Of a stretch of DNA of 20,927 nucleotides, positions 1 through 7,934 are shown piece after piece. Origin of the DNA: Oscillospiraceae bacterium (GTDB lineage Bacteria; Bacillota; Clostridia; Oscillospirales; UBA929); NCBI GenBank assembly GCA_009784085.1, contig WRCJ01000020.1, positions 1 to 20,927 on the forward strand. Reading direction: 5' to 3'. The translations under genes and the position numbers were made by a program. Every line of letters starts with the position of its first letter. Within the stretch, counting starts at the first letter, position 1. The notes below the pieces were generated by a model, which saw only the letters and a program-made list of their open reading frames with translations, made no database searches and was not told the origin of the DNA.

Positions 1-1625
1 GTATCATACAAAAGCTTACCCTCCGGCTTTTCAGCGAAAAGGTAATCTACGCGCGCCAGCACGCGGGTGAGAGCCGATCTTTTTTCTATGGAGCATGCGC
101 TTGTTTTCCCCTCCAGTTCTTCCAGTTCGCGTTCCAAGGCAACGCGATTTTCTTCTGTGGGGGTGCCTTGTACCTCTGTCACTACGGTTCGATAGATAGT
201 CTCCGCGGCACTTGGGCGGGGTGGGAAACTGAGAACCCGCCAAACCTGTATGCATAATAGGGCCAACAACAAAAGGATTGCCTTGCATGAAATACAAGAC
301 TTCCATATTTCATGCGAAAAAAGGCGTATCGTTCTGCACCGCACACGAAAGACAGCAAAAAAAGCCGCGCGCCCTCCGTAAGGTTGGCTTTTCCTAAATC
401 GTCGCAGAGAGGAAGCATAGACAACAACGCCAACAAAAAGCACCGTTGCCAATGCCAGGGGGAGCAAATTGACCGGGGTATCCAATAGGTTGATGTTCAC
501 ATAATTGACAAGCAGGGCGGATGGTTGCAGAAAATAGAAGAGGTTAAGATATTTCAGTATGTTGACAAGCGAATAGGCAGGGATCAAGAGGTAGAGGACA
601 ACGCTGACAGCCAGCAAACCAGACAACTTGATATAAACGCCTACGGCGCTTCGGGAAATAACACAGATAAAGAGGATGAGCGCAACGAATAGCGAATATA
701 CCAAAAGCCGTACAAGAAACACCAGCAGAATATATTGCCAGACGGCAATGGGAAGCGATGCCGATAAGTATACCGACTGTAACGATCGGGTCACATCGCC
801 CAAACCGTAGTATCCGGCTGCCAGCCATAGATGCGACGCGCTCATGCACAAATGCAACAACAAGGTGAAACACAACGCACAGGCATATTTAGTCCTGAGC
901 AACGGGTTGCGCCCGCGGCGCGTTGATTTGAGCAGCGGCAGGATTTGGCATTCCTTCTCGCGTGTCACCAGCATAAGGCAGATAAACAGGATGCTCAAAA
1001 CCATCAAGATATCCGTACCGGGGAATTCTGTCGCCATCTGTACCCCTGTCCGTATATCCCATGTAACATTAATGCCGGACAGCCTGCCGTAATCGCTTTT
1101 CGTCTTGCGGATGTTGTTCTCGGTAAAGGCATCGGATCCCGCGAATATAGAATTCGACAGGCTGTCAGCTTTTAGGAATACACTCTCCAAATACCCCTCA
1201 TATCCATTCGCTTCCTCAAACTCCTGGCTCACCGCCCTCAAAAGAAAGCTTTCAGAAACGAAGCTCTCCGCATATAGCGTGAACCCCTCGCCGGTCGGCG
1301 CATCGGCTGGCGCATCGGCTGACGCATCGGTCGGCGCATCGGTCGGCGCATTGTCCATGTCTGTGGTTTCAAACATATACGCGCGTAAGGTTTCTTGCCG
1401 CTGATGCAAGAAGGGCAGGCGATCGATGGCGTCCATGGATTGGAGATCCTTCAGAAGCCCCCGGTATGCGTCCACAGAAAACATCTGGTTCCCCAAATTA
1501 TCATGAAACCGATTTTGCTCAGATAGGTAGCTCAAGGCAAGATTGGCAAAAATGAAGAAGACAAACAATAAAAAGACACTTCTCTTCGCGATGACCCGAA
1601 GAAACTCCACGCTAAAAAGGCTCAT
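1..1625 (-). CDS. ABC-2-type transporter permease, duplicated, 3' end outside window
   Basis: A continuous open frame of 541 codons runs from ATG at 1625 off the left edge, so the C-terminus is missing. It is probably the membrane subunit of an ABC exporter working with the ATPase encoded just upstream. Residues 16-34 form a first membrane helix. About 170 mostly polar, probably extracytoplasmic residues follow, including a DAPT-type repeat at about 92-111. A second helix lies at about 205-221 and several more between about 247 and 403. At about 435 the pattern restarts: LFSHEIWKS plus a helix at 449-462 resembles LFSVEFLRV plus the first helix, and YRTVVTEVQ (478) resembles YRGLLKDLQ (54). 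Two fused homologous halves are therefore likely. The start overlaps the ATPase gene by 14 bases, with GGGAG just before the ATG, suggesting translational coupling. The helix pattern supports a permease; the substrate is unknown. Confidence 0.8.
   Translation of the reverse strand, partial: MSLFSVEFLRVIAKRSVFLLFVFFIFANLALSYLSEQNRFHDNLGNQMFSVDAYRGLLKDLQSMDAIDRLPFLHQRQETLRAYMFETTDMDNAPTDAPTDASADAPADAPTGEGFTLYAESFVSESFLLRAVSQEFEEANGYEGYLESVFLKADSLSNSIFAGSDAFTENNIRKTKSDYGRLSGINVTWDIRTGVQMATEFPGTDILMVLSILFICLMLVTREKECQILPLLKSTRRGRNPLLRTKYACALCFTLLLHLCMSASHLWLAAGYYGLGDVTRSLQSVYLSASLPIAVWQYILLVFLVRLLVYSLFVALILFICVISRSAVGVYIKLSGLLAVSVVLYLLIPAYSLVNILKYLNLFYFLQPSALLVNYVNINLLDTPVNLLPLALATVLFVGVVVYASSLRRFRKSQPYGGRAAFFAVFRVRCRTIRLFSHEIWKSCISCKAILLLLALLCIQVWRVLSFPPRPSAAETIYRTVVTEVQGTPTEENRVALERELEELEGKTSACSIEKRSALTRVLARVDYLFAEKPEGKLLYD
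1293..1352 (-). repeat. 12-bp tandem repeat, five units, inside permease gene
   Basis: Five consecutive 12-base units related to GGTCGGCGCATC (plus strand) encode alternating Asp-Ala-Pro-Thr and Asp-Ala-Ser/Pro-Ala tetrapeptides in the outer loop after the first helix. Units differ by one to three bases and the frame is kept. It looks like a flexible linker grown by slippage. Confidence 0.85.
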
Positions 1626-2490
1626 GGGAATCTCCCAACAACATAAGGTAAATCTCTTCTAAATTCGGCATGACGCGCCGCGCCGCCGCCCCTTCTGGCG
1701 GCGTGGTGGTCAAGAGGCGCAGGTGTACGCCGTCCAGCTCTTTCGCCAAATAGCTTACCTTATATCTGTCTACAAGCGTGTCCACTTTTCCTTCGTCTAC
1801 GGTGAGTTCATACACACAACAACCCATGTCCGCTTTGAGTGCCAACAATTCGCCTGATTGAATCAATTCGCCCTCGCGCAAAAAAAGAATTTCCTTGGCA
1901 ATCAACTCAATGTCGGAAACCACATGGGTCGCGACAATGACAATGCGTTGGAAACTGATTTGTGAAATGATGTTTCGGATCCGAATGCGCTCCTGTGGAT
2001 CCAACCCTGCGGTCGGCTCGTCCAATATGATGATATCTGGTTCCCCAAGAAGGGCCTGGGCAATTAATACGCGCTGTTTCATGCCGCCGGAGAAAGCACC
2101 CAAGCTCTTGCGCTCTTGGCCTTCCAGATTGATAAGGCTAAAGAGCTTATCAATCTGGAAAGTAGCCTGGCTTTTGCTCAACCCCTTGAGCGCGGCCATA
2201 TAAAACAAGAAACGCTCCGCAGTGATGTGATCATACAGCTTCTGTTGCTGCGGCATATAGCCAATACGCTTGCGATATTCGATGCCCAAGCCACGTATTT
2301 CCCGACCATCCAGCAAGATTTCCCCGGTATCCGCCGTCAGGTTGTCGGTGAGGATGCTCATCAGGGTTGTCTTTCCCGCGCCATTTGGCCCTAGCAATGC
2401 GTTGACGCCTTCGGCCAGCGTGATGGAAAACTCCTTGAGCGCGCGCGTCTTGCCGTAGCTCTTGCAGACATTGACAAACTCCAGCCGCAT
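1612..2490 (-). CDS. ABC transporter ATP-binding protein (CcmA/exporter type)
   Basis: A cytoplasmic ATPase of 292 residues that should power the adjacent permease. Walker A GPNGAGKTT is at 34-42, the Q-loop glutamine near 81-83, the signature FSGGMKQR at 133-140, Walker B IIILDEP at 153-159, the D-loop GLD at 162-164, and the switch histidine in ATHVVSD at 189. All catalytic residues are intact. The roughly 100 residues after the H-loop, ending in NLEEIYLMLLGD, are the usual tail of the COG1131 exporter group rather than of importer ATPases. The gene begins 24 bases after the solute-binding protein gene, with a purine-rich GGGTGGG before the ATG, and its end overlaps the permease start. Role in export is inferred from family and position; substrate unknown. 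Confidence 0.93.
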   Translation of the reverse strand: MRLEFVNVCKSYGKTRALKEFSITLAEGVNALLGPNGAGKTTLMSILTDNLTADTGEILLDGREIRGLGIEYRKRIGYMPQQQKLYDHITAERFLFYMAALKGLSKSQATFQIDKLFSLINLEGQERKSLGAFSGGMKQRVLIAQALLGEPDIIILDEPTAGLDPQERIRIRNIISQISFQRIVIVATHVVSDIELIAKEILFLREGELIQSGELLALKADMGCCVYELTVDEGKVDTLVDRYKVSYLAKELDGVHLRLLTTTPPEGAAARRVMPNLEEIYLMLLGDSHEPF

Positions 2491-2514
2491 GATGTGCCCA
2501 CCCTTCTGTCAATG

Positions 2515-4125
2515 TTACGCCTTCCCATGATCGTATTGCCGGTTGATTTCTTCGATCAGATCGTCGATACCGACACGCTTCAATTCTTGGCGAAGAGACG
2601 CCAACGTATCCTCATAGTGTTCATCATGCCCAGTGAGTGGGCCTCTGTATACCCTTACCGGCAAGGCGTTGTCCAAATTGGTTGTATCGCTTTCTTCGGC
2701 CGTCGTGTAATCCCATACAGCGTTGTTGACAGCCGAAACGGTTTCTTCCCAGCCCCTGTCGTCAAAATGGAACCCCGCCAGCGGGGAAAGCGCGGCGACA
2801 GACATATAATCCGCGTAGGCAGTATCCCGAAGATCGCTTTTCTCATCAGACATGGGGGATGAAAAGAAAGTAAGCCCCGAGAACGTGCGCAGGAATATGG
2901 CGCCGGGGCTGCCCGTACTTGTATGGACAACACCGTCTATGCGTTGGTAATCTGTGCCTTCTACGCCATGCGCCAGTATATCCGCCAGCTCTCGGTCGGT
3001 GTATAACATTGTCAAAAGCGTGGCCGCCTCGTCAAAATGCTGGGTCGTCCGACTCACGCCCGTAACAATTCTGGCAGTTTCCACTTGTAATTCGCCAAAT
3101 TGCCAGTATACCGCGTCTTGCTCTTGCCGTTCGATTAAGCTAATTGGATCGGCGCCCAACACCGATATGGACGATTCCCCATACTCTGCCTGTTTGTCCG
3201 GGTTTATATAACCTGTTTCCACAAAACGCCGCGCTGTCTTGAGGTATGCCAAAAACGCCTCATCCTCGAAAAGATTAAAGGCGCCCCGCTCCGGATGGCG
3301 CGGATCCATGGCCACCGACATGTTTACATAATCATAGCCCAGAAACCCCATAATGTTCTTACTCATGGCGGGCAGCTCTATGGGGTATTTCTCGTTTGTT
3401 AGGGGGATTGAAGCGAGAATGGGCGCAAGGGCCTCCAGCTCATTTACATTCCCTGGCGGGGACAATTGGTGGCGCGCCAAGAAGGCGGAATCGATTCGTA
3501 TTGTGGGAAAACTTCCCAAAGCTGAAAGGATGTCGATCCCATAAATCTCGCCGTTGATAGCGCACGCATCCCAAAAATGCTCGCTAAACTGCTCATATAG
3601 TGGCAAACCATGTTCAGATCGGAGGTATGCCCCCAAAGGAAGAAGAAAATCGTTCTGCCATGCGGACAAATAGCTGTCATTCACACCATTTGGCAAGCCA
3701 CCACTGAACCCAACGCCAGTAAAAATGAGATCCGCCTGCTTGCCGCTCTCGATGTAGCTGCGGATTTCCTCGGTATAGTTACTCTCAGACGTCGCGCCAG
3801 GTATGGGCACAATAGATAGGACAAAGTTCGCGCCTTTTTCCATCAACTTGACGTTGAAAGCGTCTAGCCGCGCGGGCGTAACGCCCCATAAGGCGATCTC
3901 ATCCACCAGCCATGTCAATTGCGTGATCCCATCGAATTGCGTGGCAGGCGCATCAGAGGAAGCAGGAGGATCCGTAGAAAGCTCCTGGGAATCGTCAAAC
4001 GTGGTTTCCGCTGATGGGGTGCGGCCTGGGAACAGCCCTTGGTCTGAGGTTTCACAAGCTGTGGGGAACAGGCATAATGCAAGGATAGCCAATATGACGG
4101 CGCCGCGCCTAATTGTATACATCAT
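2515..4125 (-). CDS. Extracellular solute-binding lipoprotein (family 1-like)
   Basis: A 536-residue exported protein. Residues 6-20 form a signal helix ending in LFPTAC, with Cys24 the likely lipidated residue; the lipobox is imperfect because Pro is at -3. The mature part resembles large sugar or peptide-type family 1 binding proteins: WLVDEIALWG opens the fold, a SGKQADLIFTG strand follows, then INGEIYGI and a long alpha/beta second lobe. The start was chosen at 4125 because the upstream stop and this ATG share a base (TGATG) with GGAGG five bases before. A second ATG at 4122 is equally possible, and a longer frame to 4194 lies inside the upstream gene. Such proteins normally serve import ABC systems, but the neighbouring ATPase and permease are exporter-like, so it may sense or present a ligand instead. 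Ligand unknown. Confidence 0.85.
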   Translation of the reverse strand: MMYTIRRGAVILAILALCLFPTACETSDQGLFPGRTPSAETTFDDSQELSTDPPASSDAPATQFDGITQLTWLVDEIALWGVTPARLDAFNVKLMEKGANFVLSIVPIPGATSESNYTEEIRSYIESGKQADLIFTGVGFSGGLPNGVNDSYLSAWQNDFLLPLGAYLRSEHGLPLYEQFSEHFWDACAINGEIYGIDILSALGSFPTIRIDSAFLARHQLSPPGNVNELEALAPILASIPLTNEKYPIELPAMSKNIMGFLGYDYVNMSVAMDPRHPERGAFNLFEDEAFLAYLKTARRFVETGYINPDKQAEYGESSISVLGADPISLIERQEQDAVYWQFGELQVETARIVTGVSRTTQHFDEAATLLTMLYTDRELADILAHGVEGTDYQRIDGVVHTSTGSPGAIFLRTFSGLTFFSSPMSDEKSDLRDTAYADYMSVAALSPLAGFHFDDRGWEETVSAVNNAVWDYTTAEESDTTNLDNALPVRVYRGPLTGHDEHYEDTLASLRQELKRVGIDDLIEEINRQYDHGKA

Positions 4126-5411
4126 CAATACCTCCGTGCAAAAGAATGAAGCTTGTCCATGTTTCCCGCCCAAAAGTCCTCGGAAGTGATCCAAAGATAA
4201 TTTGCCTGGCCGTCAATGATCATCTTATCCGGCGCGATTGGGTAGAGGATATAAATATCATCGCGGCCCAGCTGATTATCTCCGAGGGCCGTATAATCAC
4301 GCATCCAGGGAATAGAAATGGTCTCCCCAGTACGGGCGTTGAGCGCGAATTGAGGCCCGGTAACCTCTTCGTCGCCCATCTGATAGTAAGGCATAAACAC
4401 CTCTTCGAAACAAGCCATGTACTGGCAACCCCGATAATCTAACAACAAGGTTTGTACCCGTTGCCCGCTTGCAAGGTCGTAACCAATAATATCAGCTTTT
4501 AGCTCCTGGCCGGACTGGAAGTGCTGCACAAGATAAACCCGGTCCTGTGTATACGTCATCCCCGTTGGGGAGCTATTGTCTTTGGCGCGGATGTCGGTGA
4601 GTTCGTCACACAAAGGGCGTTCGGTTTTTTCTTTCACGTCGGCGACAAAAATCGTGTCCCTTGTCTTCCCGATATCGGACGCGAGTGCGGCTTTCCCCTC
4701 TTCTGTGTACATCTCCATAGTAAACCCATTAAAAGTGCCACGCTCTGTGAGGTAGAGGTAGCGATAGTAAATCTGGCCATCCGCGTATGCAAATCCATGC
4801 AGGTAGTTCCCATAGTCTGTCTTCTCGGGCAAACGCCAAATTTCGCCGCTCCCAATGTCCACAAACGCAACATACCATCGAGCCTTGTCTAAATTTTTGC
4901 TTCCTATTTCCAAATCCTCCAACGCCCGATCATAGGCGCGCATGCTGAGGACGACGCCGCCGTTGGTCACAATAAAACTCTCGCAGTAGCTCGTACGATC
5001 GAAAACAGCCAACGTACGTATTTGGCTCCCATCCAGCGAAGCTTCCCGCAATGACACGGAATTATACATCGCTTCATAACTATACTCATCTTGCGTATAG
5101 TAGATTTTCCGATTGTATATCGTGACGATGCCTGCATCATGAGCCAGTACGAAAGCAAAACAAGAATCATCGCTATGCTCGCATTCCGGTTTGGCGCACA
5201 TCGCGACCTCGGACGAGCTTTCTATGTCACACATCCGCTTAAAGCCCCCCGTATCCCTGCGAATGATGCCATACGGGCAAAAACTATCAAAACCATTTCC
5301 ATACGATATTTCCGTAGGCCATGTTTCATTCGAAGCGGTTGTACGCCATATTATAAGGCCAATCAGAAGAAGGACGATACAAAAAGACGCGATAAACAGC
5401 TTTTTTTTCAC
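4125..5411 (-). CDS. Membrane-anchored propeller-like protein with CxxxxCxHxxxxC cluster
   Basis: A 428-residue protein beginning with GTG and preceded by GAGGGG six bases upstream. Residues 3-22 form one N-terminal membrane anchor or uncleaved signal, placing the rest outside the cell. The body shows repeated beta motifs such as NRKIYYTQDEYSYE, DGQIYYRYLYL and QDRVYLVQHFQ, each followed by a phrase like LDGSQIRTL or LASGQRVQTL. This is the pattern of DUF5050-like or other beta-propeller proteins. Near the N-terminus sits Cys72-x4-Cys77-x-His79-x4-Cys84, with further Cys45 and Cys61, suggesting disulfides or a bound metal. It is the first gene of the operon and its stop overlaps the next start. 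Function is not known; a ligand-sensing or scaffold role for the transport system is only inferred. Confidence 0.75.
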   Translation of the reverse strand: MKKKLFIASFCIVLLLIGLIIWRTTASNETWPTEISYGNGFDSFCPYGIIRRDTGGFKRMCDIESSSEVAMCAKPECEHSDDSCFAFVLAHDAGIVTIYNRKIYYTQDEYSYEAMYNSVSLREASLDGSQIRTLAVFDRTSYCESFIVTNGGVVLSMRAYDRALEDLEIGSKNLDKARWYVAFVDIGSGEIWRLPEKTDYGNYLHGFAYADGQIYYRYLYLTERGTFNGFTMEMYTEEGKAALASDIGKTRDTIFVADVKEKTERPLCDELTDIRAKDNSSPTGMTYTQDRVYLVQHFQSGQELKADIIGYDLASGQRVQTLLLDYRGCQYMACFEEVFMPYYQMGDEEVTGPQFALNARTGETISIPWMRDYTALGDNQLGRDDIYILYPIAPDKMIIDGQANYLWITSEDFWAGNMDKLHSFARRY

Positions 5412-5443
5412 AGAAACCCCTCGCGATGCAACAAGATAGTAGT

Positions 5444-5472
5444 ATTATATCATACATTGTCTGATATGTCAA
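5444..5472 (-). promoter_or_regulatory. Consensus sigma-A promoter of the propeller/SBP/ABC operon
   Basis: On the minus strand TTGACA (5472-5467) is followed by a 17-base spacer and TATAAT (5449-5444), a perfect match to the housekeeping consensus. It lies about 33 bases upstream of the GTG start. The element ATATCATACA read on the plus strand (5447-5456) covers its -10 and recurs in the divergent promoter. Confidence 0.85.
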
Positions 5473-5539
5473 ACGAACGACAAAAAAACCAAACCGTAAA
5501 ACCACCGGAAAACCGATAAAAAATACAGTGGCACCCCCC

Positions 5540-5568
5540 TTGACAATTCATATCATACAGTATATACT
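5540..5568 (+). promoter_or_regulatory. Sigma-A promoter of marR-ABC exporter operon
   Basis: TTGACA at 5540-5545, a 17-base spacer and TATACT at 5563-5568. It faces away from the promoter at 5444-5472. Transcription would begin near 5575, giving a leader of about 100 bases before marR. Confidence 0.8.
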
Positions 5569-5570
5569 GT
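5557..5570. promoter_or_regulatory. Probable MarR operator palindrome
   Basis: ACAGTATATACTGT is a perfect 14-base palindrome lying across the -10 hexamer of the marR promoter. MarR dimers typically bind such inverted repeats to repress their own operon, so this is the natural operator candidate. Binding is inferred from position and symmetry only. Confidence 0.5.
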
Positions 5571-5675
5571 TAGCATGGTAAATTATTAAGACCATGTATA
5601 ATGATTAGCCATGCATAGTGAGTAGGCCATGCAGATATCGGCCAGACCGTGTAACGGTGGGGAAGGAGGAGGCAA

Positions 5676-6155
5676 ATGGACTGTTTGCGCTTTGCTGACA
5701 AAGCAACGAGGGAGTTCAATGAGATCATGGCAAGCAATCAAAAAGACATGCTGGAAAGCATCAACCGCGCAAACAAGGGCGAACTGTTTGTCCTGCATTT
5801 CCTGGCGGCTCACGAGGCGCATGTGATCCCTTCCGCGTTGAGCGCGGCCATGCACGCTTCCACAGGGAGAATCTCCGCGTTGCTTGGCGTTTTGGAAAAA
5901 AAGGGGCAGATTACGCGCGAAATCGACAAAAGCAACCGCCGGAGCATCCTCGTGACCATTACCAAGTCCGGGCGGGAACGGGCAGAAACAGAGATGAAAA
6001 GCATAAAAGAAAGCCTTTCCCGCGTGTTTATGGAGATGGGCGAAGAGGAAACGGCGCTCTTTTTACGCATGATCAGGCGGTTTTTCGAGTTGTCGCAAAA
6101 GCATATGCATGCATGCGCCCATAGGGAAATAGAGAAGCAAGGGGGAGGTTCATAG
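5676..6155 (+). CDS. MarR-family transcriptional regulator
   Basis: A 159-residue winged-helix DNA-binding protein. An N-terminal dimerisation helix precedes the helix-turn-helix around residues 50-78 (IPSALSAAMHASTGRISALL). The wing follows with the family phrase ITREIDKSNRRSILVTITKSG, and a C-terminal dimerisation helix closes the fold. The ATG is preceded by GGAGGAGG. The tail carries HMHACAH, unusually rich in His plus one Cys, which might bind metal but may mean nothing. The stop TAG abuts the ATG of the first ABC gene, so the regulator and exporter are almost certainly co-transcribed, and it probably represses the operon through the palindrome at 5557-5570 until a ligand, perhaps a toxic compound, is bound. 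The effector is unknown. Confidence 0.93.
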   Translation: MDCLRFADKATREFNEIMASNQKDMLESINRANKGELFVLHFLAAHEAHVIPSALSAAMHASTGRISALLGVLEKKGQITREIDKSNRRSILVTITKSGRERAETEMKSIKESLSRVFMEMGEEETALFLRMIRRFFELSQKHMHACAHREIEKQGGGS

Positions 6156-7934
6156 ATGATCAAGGTTTTTAAGTATCTCACGCCGAAGGAATGGCTGATG
6201 TCGGGCATCAGCCTTGTCTTCGTTGTCTTGCAGGTCTGGCTCGACTTGCTCATGCCCGAATACATGGAGGAGATTACCAAAATTCTGATCAAATCCGAAG
6301 GCAGCGCCATGGGCGAAATATGGCAGAACGGCGGGTTTATGCTTCTCTGCGCGTTCGGTAGCCTGGCCGCCGCGATTGCTGCCGGGTATTTCGCGGCGAA
6401 AGTCGGATCGTCGTTTTCGCAGAGGTTGCGCAGCTTGCTCTTTAACAAAGTGGAATCCTTTTCGATGGAAGAAATCAACCGGTTCTCCACGTCGAGCCTG
6501 ATCACGCGCTCAACAAACGACATTACGCAGGTCCAAATCCTGGTCATTATGGCCCTGCAATTGGTCGTCAAGGCGCCGATTACGGCGGTTTGGGCCGTGA
6601 CCAAGATTGCGGGCAAGGGCTTTGAATGGAGCATGGTGACAGGCGGGGCTGTCCTCATCTTGATGATCCTGGTCACGATCCTGATGATATTCGTGATGCC
6701 GAAGTTCAAAAGGATGCAGTTCCTCACCGACGATATCACGCGCGTCACAAGGGAAAACCTTACGGGGCTCCGCGTTGTGCGCGCCTACAACGCCGAGGGT
6801 TACCAGGGGGAAAAGTTCGAGGCGGCCAACGAGAATTTGACGGGCACGCAGTTGTATACCAACCGCGCCATGGCGATCATGATGCCGTTTATGACGGTCA
6901 TCATGGGCGGGTTGCCGCTTGCGATTTACTGGATAGGCGCGTATCTGATCGACGCGGCGGGCGTAATGGACAAAATGGTAATTTTTTCCAATATGGTCGT
7001 GTTTTCGAGCTATGCCATGCAAGTCATTATGTCGTTTATGATGCTTGTCATGATCTTCATCATGTTCCCCCGCGCCAGCGTTTCGGCCAAACGCATCAAC
7101 GAGGTGCTGGACACGGAACCATGCATTATCGACGGCGCGGTGCGGGAAGGCCTGCCCGGGCAGGAGGGCGAGGTTGAGTTCAGGAATGTCAGTTTCAGAT
7201 ACCCGGACGCGGCGGAAGCGGTCCTTGAGAATATCAGCTTCAAAGCCAACAAGGGTGAAACAGTCGCCTTTATCGGATCCACGGGGAGCGGGAAGTCGAC
7301 GCTTATCAATCTCGTCCCCCGCTTCTTCGACGCGACAGGGGGCGAGGTGCTCGTAGACGGCGTAAATGTAAAAGAATACCACATAGAAACGCTGATGGAT
7401 AAGATCGGCTATGTGCCGCAAAAGGCCGTGCTGTTCAAGGGGACGGTGAACTCGAACGTCGGCTACGGCGCAGTTGGCGCGGATTGTTTTGCCGAGGATT
7501 GTTTTGCCGAGGAGGAAGTAAAGTGGGCCGTCAACATCGCGCAGGGATCGGACTTCGTCGAAGAAATGGAGAACCAATACGACGCCCCCATCGCGCAGGG
7601 CGGCGCCAATATTTCGGGCGGGCAAAAACAACGCCTGGCCATCGCCCGCGCTGTCTGCCGAAAACCGGAGATCTATATTTTCGACGATTCCTTTTCGGCC
7701 CTGGACTATAAGACGGACAGCACCTTGCGCAAAGCGTTAAAAAACAGCACGCCCGACATAACCCGCCTCATCGTCGCGCAGCGAATCGGCACGATCATGG
7801 ACGCGGATCAGATCATCGTGCTCGACGAAGGCAAAATTGTCGGCTGCGGGACGCATAAGGCCCTGCTCCGCGATTGCGCCGTGTATAAGGAAATTGCCAT
7901 GTCACAGTTTGGGGAGGAGGAGTTGATATCATGA
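6156..7934 (+). CDS. ABC exporter half-transporter with degenerate ATP site
   Basis: A 592-residue membrane-ATPase fusion: about six membrane helices in the first 310 residues, then a nucleotide-binding domain. Walker A is GSTGSGKST (374-382), the Q-loop Gln422, and the signature ISGGQ (486-490). Walker B reads IYIFDD, so the catalytic Glu is Asp511, and the switch His is replaced by Gln542 in LIVAQRI. This is the set of changes found in the degenerate subunit of heterodimeric exporters such as TM287/288 and BmrCD. Its intact signature should complete the active ATP site of the partner. It follows marR directly with GGGGGAGG upstream, and overlaps the next gene by ATGA. A duplicated CFAED stretch occurs at about 444-453. 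The substrate is probably a drug, peptide or lipid; not determinable here. Confidence 0.93.
   Translation: MIKVFKYLTPKEWLMSGISLVFVVLQVWLDLLMPEYMEEITKILIKSEGSAMGEIWQNGGFMLLCAFGSLAAAIAAGYFAAKVGSSFSQRLRSLLFNKVESFSMEEINRFSTSSLITRSTNDITQVQILVIMALQLVVKAPITAVWAVTKIAGKGFEWSMVTGGAVLILMILVTILMIFVMPKFKRMQFLTDDITRVTRENLTGLRVVRAYNAEGYQGEKFEAANENLTGTQLYTNRAMAIMMPFMTVIMGGLPLAIYWIGAYLIDAAGVMDKMVIFSNMVVFSSYAMQVIMSFMMLVMIFIMFPRASVSAKRINEVLDTEPCIIDGAVREGLPGQEGEVEFRNVSFRYPDAAEAVLENISFKANKGETVAFIGSTGSGKSTLINLVPRFFDATGGEVLVDGVNVKEYHIETLMDKIGYVPQKAVLFKGTVNSNVGYGAVGADCFAEDCFAEEEVKWAVNIAQGSDFVEEMENQYDAPIAQGGANISGGQKQRLAIARAVCRKPEIYIFDDSFSALDYKTDSTLRKALKNSTPDITRLIVAQRIGTIMDADQIIVLDEGKIVGCGTHKALLRDCAVYKEIAMSQFGEEELIS
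7482..7511 (+). repeat. Exact 15-bp tandem duplication in ABC gene
   Basis: GATTGTTTTGCCGAG occurs twice in immediate succession and keeps the frame, giving DCFAE twice between the Q-loop and the signature motif. The identity of the copies suggests a recent duplication. Confidence 0.9.

Noticed and set aside
2515..4194. Longer start for the solute-binding lipoprotein at 4194
   Set aside because: The extra 23 residues lie inside the upstream gene and would bury the signal peptide; GGAGG precedes the ATG at 4125.
5586..5676. Second promoter for marR based on TATAAT at 5597-5602
   Set aside because: The sequence 17 bases upstream has no resemblance to a -35 hexamer and the TG is not at the extended -10 position.
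6510..7631. Long antisense open frame (373 codons) under the first ABC gene, and similar ones at 8639-9742 and 5810-6748
   Set aside because: Composition is that of a shadow frame, rich in His, Arg and Asp, without motifs; the sense genes are unmistakable.
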